Source: Streptomyces marincola
GTDB taxonomy: Bacteria > Actinomycetota > Actinomycetes > Streptomycetales > Streptomycetaceae
Assembly: GCF_020410765.1 (NCBI RefSeq)
Contig: NZ_CP084541.1
Span: forward strand, 2,227,001 to 2,291,000
DNA: 64,000 bases
Direction of reading: 5' to 3'
The number at the start of each line of letters is the position of its first letter. The first letter of the stretch is position 1. This document shows positions 33,783 to 43,502 of this stretch, piece by piece. A program made the position numbers and the translations under genes. The notes beneath the pieces were generated by a model, which searched no databases, was not told the origin of the DNA, and saw nothing but the letters and a program-made list of their open reading frames with translations.

Positions 33783-35574
<1,792 letters not shown>

Positions 35575-35578
<4 letters not shown>

Positions 35579-37557
35579 CGCGCCCCCCAGGAGATGACGC
35601 GGGCCACCGCCGTGCGCGGGTCGATCCGCAGCCGGGTCGCGGCCGAAAGCGTCACGTCCTCGCCCGTGATGTCGTCGTGGGCGGTGAAGGGCGCGCCGGT
35701 GGCCCTGCCGGTGCTCTCGGGGCTGAGGGCGACGGTGACGTCGACGGGGGCGGCCGGGTCGAGCGTGATCACGCACAGGGTGCGCTCACCGGTGGCGGGG
35801 TCGGTCTTGGTGTAGGCGAGCACCTCGTCGTGGTCGCACGGGTGCACCACGAGGTGGCGCTGCTGGCGCAGCGCGGGCCGTGCCCTGCGGATCTCGTTCA
35901 GCCGCGTGATCCACGGGGCGAGCGACCGCCCGGCGGCCAGCGCCGCCGCGTGGTCGCGGGGGCGCAGCTCGTACTTTTCGGAGTCGAGGTACTCCTCGGA
36001 ACCGGGCCGCAGCGGCTCGTTCTCGAAGAGTTCGAAACCGGAGTAGACACCCCACGTGGGGGACATGGTCGCGGCCAGCGCGGCGCGGATGGCGAACATC
36101 GCGGGTCCCGCGTGGTGGAGCCCGGCGTGGAGGATGTCGGGGGTGTTGACGAAGAGGTTGGGCCGCAGGAAGTCCGCCGAGTCCGCGAGTTCCTTGGCGT
36201 AGGCGGCGAGTTCGTCGCGCCCGGTGCGCCAGGTGAAGTAGGTGTAGGACTGGGTGAAGCCGAGCCGCGCGAGCCCCTTCAGGACGGCGGGGCGCGTGAA
36301 CGCCTCGGCGAGGAACAGGACGTCCGGGTGGGTGCTCTTGACCCGCCACAGCAGCCAGTGCCAGAACGCGGCCGGCTTGGTGTGCGGGTTGTCGACGCGG
36401 AAGACGCGCACCCCGTGGTCGGCCCAGAAGCGGACGATCCGCAGCACCTCGGCGCCAAGACCCGCGGGGTCGGTGTCGAAGTCGAGCGGGTAGATGTCCT
36501 GGTAGCGCTTCGGGGGGTTCTCCGCGTACGCGATGCTCCCGTCGGGCCTGTGGGTGAACCACTCCGGGTGCTCGTGGACCCAGGGGTGGTCGGGGGCGCA
36601 CTGGAGGGCGAGGTCGAGCGCGACCTCAAGGCCGAGACCGCGCGCGGTGTCGACGAAGGCGTCGAAGTCCTCCAGGGTGCCGAGCGCGGGGTGGACGGCG
36701 TCGTGGCCGCCGTCGGCGCTGCCCACCGCCCAGGGCGAGCCGACGTCGTCGGGGCCCGCCGTCAGCGCGTTGTTGGCGCCCTTGCGGTGGATCTCGCCGA
36801 TGGGGTGGACGGGCGGCAGGTAGACGACGTCGAACCCCATGCCGGCGATGCGCGGCAGGTCGGCCGCGGCCGTGGCGAAGGTGCCGTGCACCGGGCGGCC
36901 CGCCGCGTCGCGGCCCCCGGTGGAGCGGGGGAAGAACTCGTACCAGGCGCCGGTGAGGGCGCGCGGGCGGTCGACCCAGATGGGGTAGGCGTCGCCGCGG
37001 GTCTCCAGGTCGCGCACGGGGTGCAGCCGGGACAGCTCCGTGACCTCGGGGGACAGCGCGGGGGCGACCCGGTCGGCCAGCGGGAGCGCCGTCTCCCGCA
37101 GGGCCCGGGCGGCGCGCAGCAGGATGCCGGCCCGTTCCGGGCTCCCCGCGCCCTCGGCCATGCGCTCAAGCAGCCGCGCGCCGGACTCCAGTTCGTTGGC
37201 GAGCCGGTCCGCCGGCCGGCCGTCGTCGAGCTTCGCGCGAAGACCGTGCCGCCAGGTCTCCCAGGGCGCGCTCCAGGCGGTGACGCGGAACGTCCACAGG
37301 CCCGGCCGGTCGGGGACCACGGTGGCCTCCCACCGGTCCTCGCCCGGGTCGGTCAGGGCGAGCGGTACGGTCACCTCGCGGCGTTCGGTGCCAGGGCCGA
37401 GCGGACCGGTGAAGGTGACGTGCGCCGCGAGAGCCTCGTGCCCCTCGCGCCAGATGACCGCGGAAAGCGGAAGATGTTCTCCCACAACCCCCTTCGCCGG
37501 ATACTCACCCCCGCCATTAACGGGGGAAAGTGCTTCGATTGTCAATCTCTTTCCCAT
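35575..37557 (-). CDS. glgE: Alpha-1,4-glucan:maltose-1-phosphate maltosyltransferase
   Basis: A 660-residue GH13 family enzyme that adds maltosyl units from maltose 1-phosphate to alpha-glucan. The nucleophile region is VFRVDNPHTKPAAFWHW and the acid is in LFLAEAFTRP. The donor-side motif YQDIYPLDFDTD and NTPDILHAGL are typical of GlgE. ATG 37557 is chosen as the first Met, with GAGGA upstream; a TTG at 37563 is two codons earlier. First gene of glgE-treS-mak. The branching enzyme GlgB, often the fourth gene of this operon in Streptomyces, is not next to it. Confidence 0.96.
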
Positions 37558-37832
37558 CCTCAATCCTCAGGTAGTGGGATGCCCCGCCGATCACAGGATG
37601 CGGCAGGCTGGGGCCCACACGGGAAAGAGCGGCGACCATTGCCGACTGCTGCGTCAACTAACTGAAGTACGTTGCCCTTTGCTCGGGTGAAAGCTGCCAT
37701 ATCGTCAAGTCACAGGAGTTGTCGCCCGCGCGAGTCGAAAGCTTGTGCCCACCGGGCGGCCTGGGTTGAATTTCTCACGTGCCACCGCGCCGCCGCCGCC
37801 GTGGCGGGGCCGGAGAAATGGACGGAGACTCC
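37558..37832. promoter_or_regulatory. Divergent gap between glgE and the DJ-1-like operon
   Basis: About 275 bases that must hold promoters for both operons. No clear -10/-35 pair or operator can be assigned by eye, apart from ACGGAG, the ribosome site of the DJ-1-like gene. Confidence 0.4.
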
Positions 37833-38660
37833 ATGTCACGCAGCGTTCTTATTGTGCTGTCCGAATTCGGATACTGGGGGGAGGAACTGGTCGGCCCCGT
37901 CGAAGTGCTTGAGGCCCAGGGCTACCGGCTGACCTATATGACCCCGAACGGCAGGCGCCCTGTGGCCCTGCCCCCGAGCCTCGACCCCGACTACATCGAC
38001 CCTCCGCTCGGCAGGTCGGTCACCACGCGTGACATGGCGCGCAGGGCGGCGGACATCGACTCCTCCAGCCGGCTGGACAACCCGCTCAGCCTCTCGGACC
38101 TGATCCCGGAACGCCCCTACTACAGCTCCCTGAACCACCTGCGGGAGCTGGAGGAGTACCACCGGCGGCTGGCCAGCGCCACGGAGGACCTGGTGGCGAG
38201 CTTCGACGCGCTCGTCCTCGTCGGCGGCAGCGGCCCCATCGTCGACCTGGCCAACAACGAGCGCCTGCACGAGGTGGTGCTCGCCTTCGCCGCGGCCGAC
38301 AAGCCGATCCTGGCCGAGTGCTACGGCGTCGCGGTGCTCGCCTTCGCCCGGAACCTGGAGACCCGCGAGTCGATCCTGTGGGGCAAGCGGGTCACCGGCC
38401 ACCCCAAGGAGTACGACTACAAAGACGGGACCGGTTTCGTCGGCGTCGACTTCAACATGGGGCCGCCGCCGTACCCGCTGGAATACATCCTCCGGGACGC
38501 CACCGGGCCCGACGGCGCCTTCATCGGCAATGTGGGCCGGGAGTTGTCGGCCCTCGTGGACTACCCGTTCATCACCGCCCGTTCCACCCCCGACGCCACG
38601 CTGTCCGCCGAACTCCTCGTGCGCGTCCTGGAGGAAGGGCTCCGGAGGTACGGCTGGTAG
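37833..38660 (+). CDS. DJ-1/PfpI-like class I glutamine amidotransferase-fold protein
   Basis: A 275-residue protein. It opens with SRSVLIVLSEFGYWGEELVGP, the first beta strand of the fold. The nucleophile elbow is AECYGVAVL with Cys163. An extra segment with LSDLIPERPYYSSLNHLRELEEY is inserted before LVLVGGSGPIVDL. Members include chaperones, isonitrile hydratases, glyoxalase III and proteases. The 37833 ATG is preferred because GGAG lies 6 bases upstream. It is the first gene of an operon with a ThDP enzyme and a second protein of the same fold at 41004. Confidence 0.85.
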   Translation: MSRSVLIVLSEFGYWGEELVGPVEVLEAQGYRLTYMTPNGRRPVALPPSLDPDYIDPPLGRSVTTRDMARRAADIDSSSRLDNPLSLSDLIPERPYYSSLNHLRELEEYHRRLASATEDLVASFDALVLVGGSGPIVDLANNERLHEVVLAFAAADKPILAECYGVAVLAFARNLETRESILWGKRVTGHPKEYDYKDGTGFVGVDFNMGPPPYPLEYILRDATGPDGAFIGNVGRELSALVDYPFITARSTPDATLSAELLVRVLEEGLRRYGW

Positions 38661-38689
38661 GCGCACGCCACCGCCCGCCGGGTGAATCA

Positions 38690-38741
38690 GGGCGTGTCTT
38701 CGAAGAGTCCGCCCTGCCCCGCCCCCTTTGAAGACACGCCC
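38690..38741. repeat. 16-bp inverted repeat between DJ-1-like and ThDP genes
   Basis: GGGCGTGTCTTCGAAG (38690-38705) and CTTTGAAGACACGCCC (38726-38741) match at 15 of 16 positions around a 20-base spacer. The right arm ends 15 bases before the ThDP gene start, with the ribosome site CAGGAG in between. It could be an operator, an attenuator, or a small mobile-element relic. Confidence 0.6.
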
Positions 38742-38755
38742 CACCAGGAGACCCC

Positions 38756-40378
38756 ATGCATGCCCGCCCCGGTAAGTCCGCTATATACGAACAATTCGCC
38801 GCCGATGGCATCACCCACATGTTCGGCAATCCCGGAACCGTCGAGCAGGGATTCCTCGACGAGGCAGAACGCAGCGACCTCTCCTATCTGCTGACCCTCC
38901 ACGAGGGAGTGGCGGTGGGCATGGCCGACGGCTACGCCCGCGCCACCCAGCGCCCCGGGCTCGTCCAGCTGCACAGCGGCGTGGGGCTCGGCAACGGGAT
39001 CGGGATGCTCTACCAGGCCAAGCGGGGCGGCTCGCCCCTGGTGGTGCTCGTCGGCGAGGCCGGCGTCCGCTACGACGCGATGGACGGCCAGATGGCGGTC
39101 GACCTCGTCGCGATGGCCGAGCCGGTCGCCAAGTACGCTACGCGCGTTGTGGACCCCGCCTCCACGCTCCGGGTGCTGCGCCGGGCGGTCAAGATGGCCA
39201 TGACCCCGCCGCGCGGCCCCGTCGTGGTGGTGCTGCCCGCCGACGTCCTCGACCAGCTCACCGCCGAGCCGGCCGTCCCCGCCCCGCTGCCGTCCACCCG
39301 CGTGGTGCCGACCGCCGACGAGGTGGCGCGGGCCGCCCGGACGCTGCTCGCCGGGCGGCGCCGGCTGATCCTGATGGGCGACGGCGTGTCCGTCAGCGGA
39401 GCCCAGCGCGAACTGGCGGAGCTGGCCGAGCTGTTGAACGCCCCCGTGTGGGGCGTCAACGACTCCGAGGTCAACCTGGACACCACCCACCCGCTGTACG
39501 GCGGCCAGGTCGGGCACATGTTCGGCGAGAACAGCGCGCGCGTGGTGCGCGACGCGGACGCCGTCCTCGTCGTCGGCACCAGCGTCTTCCCCGAGGTGTT
39601 CCCCGCGCTGACCGACCCGTTCCACCCGGAGGCCGGCATCGTCCAGATCGACCTGGACGCCTACGAGATCGCCAAGAACTTCCCCGTGGACCACGGGCTC
39701 GTGGCCGATCCGCGGCTGACGCTCGCCGCCCTGTCCGCCGAGGTCAGAAGGCTGCGCCCCAACGGGGCCGGCGGCGCCCACCCCCGGGGCGCCGAGCCGG
39801 TGCGCGCCCCGGTGGGCACCGAGCCGGCCGGCACCGTGCTCGAACGCTTCGCGCAGCGCCTCGCCGCGCGGGCCCCCGCGGACCTGGTCGTGTTCGACGA
39901 GGCGCTCACCGCGTCGCCCGCGCTCAACCGGCACCTGCCGCCGACCACGCCAGGGCGGTTCTTCCAGACGCGCGGCGGCTCCCTCGGCGTCGGCATCCCC
40001 GGCGCCCTGGGCATCAAGATCGCCCATCCCGAGCTGCCCGTGGTGGCGTTCACCGGGGACGGCGGCAGCATGTACACGATCCAGGCCCTGTGGACCGCCG
40101 CCAGGTACGACATCGGGGCCGCGTTCGTCATCTGCAACAACCGCCGCTACCAGCTGCTCGACGACAACATCGAGCAGTACTGGCGGGGCCTTGGGATCGC
40201 GCCGCACGCGCACCCCTCGGCGTTCGACCTCTCCCACCCCGACATCCGCTTCCACGACCTGGCCGCCTCGCTCGGCGTGCCGGCGGTGCGGGTCACCGAC
40301 GTCGCGGACGTGGACGACGCGGTGACGGCGATGCTCGGCGCGCGCGGGCCGTTCCTCGTCGACCTGGTCATCGCCTGA
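38756..40378 (+). CDS. Thiamine diphosphate-dependent enzyme, acetolactate synthase / benzoylformate decarboxylase-like
   Basis: A 540-residue ThDP enzyme. The activator Glu50 is in LTLHEGVAVGMADGYARA. The central domain runs to about residue 330. The ThDP motif is GDGG (434-437) followed by NN at 461-462, the right spacing. It lacks the small subunit and FAD features that prove acetolactate synthase. A decarboxylase or carboligase acting on a 2-oxo acid, such as a benzoylformate-decarboxylase-type enzyme, is plausible. It sits between two DJ-1-like proteins. Confidence 0.88.
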   Translation: MHARPGKSAIYEQFAADGITHMFGNPGTVEQGFLDEAERSDLSYLLTLHEGVAVGMADGYARATQRPGLVQLHSGVGLGNGIGMLYQAKRGGSPLVVLVGEAGVRYDAMDGQMAVDLVAMAEPVAKYATRVVDPASTLRVLRRAVKMAMTPPRGPVVVVLPADVLDQLTAEPAVPAPLPSTRVVPTADEVARAARTLLAGRRRLILMGDGVSVSGAQRELAELAELLNAPVWGVNDSEVNLDTTHPLYGGQVGHMFGENSARVVRDADAVLVVGTSVFPEVFPALTDPFHPEAGIVQIDLDAYEIAKNFPVDHGLVADPRLTLAALSAEVRRLRPNGAGGAHPRGAEPVRAPVGTEPAGTVLERFAQRLAARAPADLVVFDEALTASPALNRHLPPTTPGRFFQTRGGSLGVGIPGALGIKIAHPELPVVAFTGDGGSMYTIQALWTAARYDIGAAFVICNNRRYQLLDDNIEQYWRGLGIAPHAHPSAFDLSHPDIRFHDLAASLGVPAVRVTDVADVDDAVTAMLGARGPFLVDLVIA

Positions 40379-40496
40379 CCCCGGCCCCCGGGCCGCCCCT
40401 CACCCGGGCGCGCCCCCACCCACCGTCCCCGCCCCACCCGGCGCCGCACCGCCAGGCCGCCCGCGCCGGGTGGGGGCGAACGCGGAAGGAGCCACC

Positions 40497-40982
40497 GTGA
40501 ACACCGACGCCCACCGCCCCGGCGCCCTCACCCGGGAGACGGTGCGGGAGCTGATCCACCGGGCGCTGGCCGCGCTCGGGCCGTGGAACGAACCCGACGC
40601 GCTGCTGCGCCTGCTGTCGCCCCGCGGCCTGGTCCTGCACCTCCCCTGCCGCGACCTGCGCGGCCCTGAGGCGGTCCGCGCCTGGGCGCACGAGTTCGTG
40701 CGCACCCGGGAGTTGCGCTGCGGAGCCGTCGGCGAGCCGGAGATCAGGCTCACCTCCCCGCTGCACGCCGACGCCGCCTGCGACATCGGCTGGACCGTCA
40801 CCCCGCGCGACGGCGGGGCGCCCACGGCGACCCGCGCCGCCCGGGTCGAGCTGTCCACCGTCGTGACCGGGAGCGGGCCCGTGATCAGGACCTGCGCCGT
40901 CCTCCCCGTTCCCCCGCCCCGCCTCGCCGACGACGCCGTGCCAGAGGCGGGCGGGAAGCCCACCACCCATCCGTCCGTCTGA
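40497..40982 (+). CDS. SnoaL/NTF2-like protein
   Basis: A 161-residue protein with an NTF2-like pattern (RELIHRALAALGPW, LLRLLSPRGLVLHLPC, GPEAVRAWAHEF). It is not close to the trio at 31-32 kb and 51 kb. GTG at 40497 has AAGGAG 5 bases upstream. Pro/Thr-rich C-terminal tail. It probably cooperates with the neighbouring ThDP and DJ-1-like enzymes, since all lie on one strand with short gaps. Confidence 0.65.
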   Translation: MNTDAHRPGALTRETVRELIHRALAALGPWNEPDALLRLLSPRGLVLHLPCRDLRGPEAVRAWAHEFVRTRELRCGAVGEPEIRLTSPLHADAACDIGWTVTPRDGGAPTATRAARVELSTVVTGSGPVIRTCAVLPVPPPRLADDAVPEAGGKPTTHPSV

Positions 40983-41003
40983 GAACCGCACACAGGAGTG
41001 GCC

Positions 41004-41642
41004 ATGAGCGCCATCGGCTCGGGTGCACCGACCGTCACCCCACCCCGCCTCGCGGGGCACCGCGTCGCCATCCTCATGGAGAGCGACTTCGTCGAGCACG
41101 AGATCTCCTACTACCAGCAGCGCTTCGCCGAGGAAGGGGCGGAGGTCGTCCTGCTCAGCCGGCTCTGGGGGCAGCAGTCCCTCACGTTCACCGGGCAGGA
41201 GTACCGGGCCCAGGTCACGGTCGACGGCGACCTTGAGACCTTCACCTACGACCAGCTCAACCACCTGTCCGCGCTGGTGACCCCCTCGGGCATGGTCGCC
41301 GACCGGCTCCGCTACAGCGAGGACATCGAACGGCCGGCGCCGGCCCTCGACCTGATGCGGCGCGCCTTCCGGCTGCCCAAGCTGGTGAAGGCGTTCTCCT
41401 GCCACGGCCTGATGCTGGTGGCAGCCGCCCCCGAGCTGGTCCGCAACCGCGCGGTGACCTGCCACAACAACCTCGTCGGCGACGTCCGCAACATGGGCGC
41501 CCTCTACGTGAACCAGGACATCGTGGTGGACGGCGACCTCATCACCGGGCGGACCGTCGGCCACTGCCACCTGCTGGCCCGCACCGTGATCGACACCCTG
41601 GCCCCGCCGCCCGCGGCGCCCGGCGTGCGCGCGGAGGGGTGA
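41004..41642 (+). CDS. DJ-1/PfpI family protein
   Basis: A 212-residue PfpI/DJ-1-like protein. RVAILMESDFVEHEISYYQQ is the first strand with the conserved acidic residue, and the nucleophile elbow is FSCHGLMLV with Cys133. It is shorter than the paralogue at 37833. ATG 41004 has AGGAG 5 bases upstream. It ends three bases before the next start. Two DJ-1 proteins in one operon suggest work on a reactive carbonyl, such as an oxo-acid or glyoxal-like product of the ThDP enzyme. That link is inference. Confidence 0.85.
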   Translation: MSAIGSGAPTVTPPRLAGHRVAILMESDFVEHEISYYQQRFAEEGAEVVLLSRLWGQQSLTFTGQEYRAQVTVDGDLETFTYDQLNHLSALVTPSGMVADRLRYSEDIERPAPALDLMRRAFRLPKLVKAFSCHGLMLVAAAPELVRNRAVTCHNNLVGDVRNMGALYVNQDIVVDGDLITGRTVGHCHLLARTVIDTLAPPPAAPGVRAEG

Positions 41643-41645
41643 CCC

Positions 41646-43502
41646 GTGCCGGCTGAGATCGACTTCACCTTCTCCGACCTGGTCGGCGGCTACGTGGAAT
41701 CCGCCCGCGGCGACGTCTTCGTCCTCAGGACGTTCGGCGGGAGCCGGCGCACGGTGCGGCTCACGGACACCACCACGGCCCAGTGGCTGCGCAACCTCGG
41801 GGAGCCGTACCGCGACGAGACCGGCCGGCTGCGTGAGCTGCTGCGGCCCGGCGTCCTGGTCTTCTCCTACGGTCCCGTGTACCCGGACAGCGGCGGCCTG
41901 CGCTTCCAGGCGGACCGCCTGGTCTTCGTCGGGGACGCGGACGACCTGCGCCGCTACGAGACCTCGGGCTGGTGGGTGGACCAGCTCAGGGAGCTGGCCG
42001 CGTTCTACCGCACCGCGCAGTTCGGCCGGGGCCCGGTCGACTTCGCCCGGTACCGCACGGTGCTGAGCGCGGGCGGGGGCAAGCCGGACGAGGTCCAGGA
42101 GACCGACACCATCTCCCGGATGGTCTACGGCATGGCCAGCGCCTACCTCCTGACCGGGGACGAGGACTTCCTCGACGTCGCCGACCGCGGCTCGCGCTAC
42201 CTCCACGACCACATGCGGTTCACCGACGAGGACGTCGTCTACTGGTACCACGGCCTCGAACGCCGGGCGGACGGCGAACGCAAGCTGTTCGCCTCGGAGT
42301 TCGGTGACGACTACCAGGCCATCCCCGCCTACGAGCAGATCTACGCGCTCGTGGGTCTCACCCAGACCTACCGGGTCACGGGCGACCCGGCGCTGCTGGC
42401 CGACATCCGCGGCACCCTCCGCCTGTTCGAGCGGTACTTCGCGGACCGCGGACTCGGCGGCTGGTACTCGCACATCCACCCGGTGAGCCTCAGCCCGCAC
42501 GACCAGGCGCTCGGCATCAACCGGTCGAGGAAGAACTGGAACTCCATCGGGGACCACGCGCCCGCCTACCTCTTCAACCTCTACCTGGCGACCGGGGAGG
42601 AGAGCCACCTGCGGATGCTGGAGCACGCGTTCGACATGATCGTGACGCGGCTCCCCGACCGCTCGCCCGGGGGCAGCCCGTTCGTCGACGAGCGGTTCCA
42701 CGGCGACTGGACCCCCGACCGCGCGTGGGGCTGGCAGCAGGACCGCGCGGTCGTCGGCCACAACCTCAAGATCGCGTGGAACCTGACGCGCATGGCCGCC
42801 GTGCTCCCCAAGCCGGAGTACGCCGCGCTGGCCGAGCGGATCGCGCGCACCATGCCGGACCTCGGCCGGGACCCGCAGCGCGGCGGCTGGTACGACCTGG
42901 TGCAGCGCATGCCGGGCCCCGAGGGGCGGCACGACTTCGTGTGGCACGACCGCAAGGCGTGGTGGCAGCAGGAGCAGGCGATCCTGGCGTACCTGGTGCT
43001 GGCGGGGCAGACCGCCGGGGCCGGCCCCGCCAGGGACGCCGGGCCGGAAGGCTCCCACCTGCGGCACGCGAGGGAGGCGTTCGCCTTCTACAACGCCTTC
43101 TTCCCCGACCACGACGAGGGCGCGGTCCACTTCACCGTGCTCGCCCAGGGCATTCCGTTCCTGATGGGCAACGAGCGGCTCAAGGGCAGCCACGCCATGG
43201 CGATGTACCACAAGGCCGAACTGTGCTACCTGGCCGAGGTGTACGGCCGGCTGCTGATCCACGGGCAGCCGCTCACCCTCTGGTTCGCGCCCGGACCCGA
43301 CGCCTCCTACCCCGGGGGCCTGCTCCGGGTCGCGCCCGACGTCCTGCCGCGCGGGCGCGTGGAGTTGGCCGAGGTCCGCGTGGACGGCGCGGTCTGGGAC
43401 GACTTCGACGCGCAGGCCATGACGGTGCGGCTGCCCCGCAGCGAGCACCGGCTCAGCGTGCGGGCGACGCTGCGCCCCCTTCCCCCGGGGGAACGGGGAT
43501 GA
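41646..43502 (+). CDS. AGE-like (alpha/alpha)6-barrel protein
   Basis: A 618-residue protein. An N-terminal beta-rich part of about 110 residues is followed by a helical barrel like N-acylglucosamine 2-epimerase or glycoside hydrolase relatives: DEDVVYWYHGLERRADGERK, AWGWQQDRAVVGHNLKIAWN and HKAELCYLAEVYGRLL. The H-x-L-K-x-A-W-N segment is typical of epimerase-fold proteins. GTG 41646 is 3 bases past the previous stop. Its stop overlaps the following GlgX-like gene (ATGA). It likely acts on a sugar or a sugar-linked compound. Confidence 0.8.
   Translation: MPAEIDFTFSDLVGGYVESARGDVFVLRTFGGSRRTVRLTDTTTAQWLRNLGEPYRDETGRLRELLRPGVLVFSYGPVYPDSGGLRFQADRLVFVGDADDLRRYETSGWWVDQLRELAAFYRTAQFGRGPVDFARYRTVLSAGGGKPDEVQETDTISRMVYGMASAYLLTGDEDFLDVADRGSRYLHDHMRFTDEDVVYWYHGLERRADGERKLFASEFGDDYQAIPAYEQIYALVGLTQTYRVTGDPALLADIRGTLRLFERYFADRGLGGWYSHIHPVSLSPHDQALGINRSRKNWNSIGDHAPAYLFNLYLATGEESHLRMLEHAFDMIVTRLPDRSPGGSPFVDERFHGDWTPDRAWGWQQDRAVVGHNLKIAWNLTRMAAVLPKPEYAALAERIARTMPDLGRDPQRGGWYDLVQRMPGPEGRHDFVWHDRKAWWQQEQAILAYLVLAGQTAGAGPARDAGPEGSHLRHAREAFAFYNAFFPDHDEGAVHFTVLAQGIPFLMGNERLKGSHAMAMYHKAELCYLAEVYGRLLIHGQPLTLWFAPGPDASYPGGLLRVAPDVLPRGRVELAEVRVDGAVWDDFDAQAMTVRLPRSEHRLSVRATLRPLPPGERG

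Noticed and set aside
38756..40378. Firm call as acetolactate synthase (ilvB)
   Set aside because: No small-subunit gene follows and the context is not amino-acid synthesis; only the ThDP family is supported.
40368..43448. 1026-codon minus-strand frame over the DJ-1 and AGE-like genes
   Set aside because: Gly/Val/Arg-rich antisense shadow with no recognisable motif.
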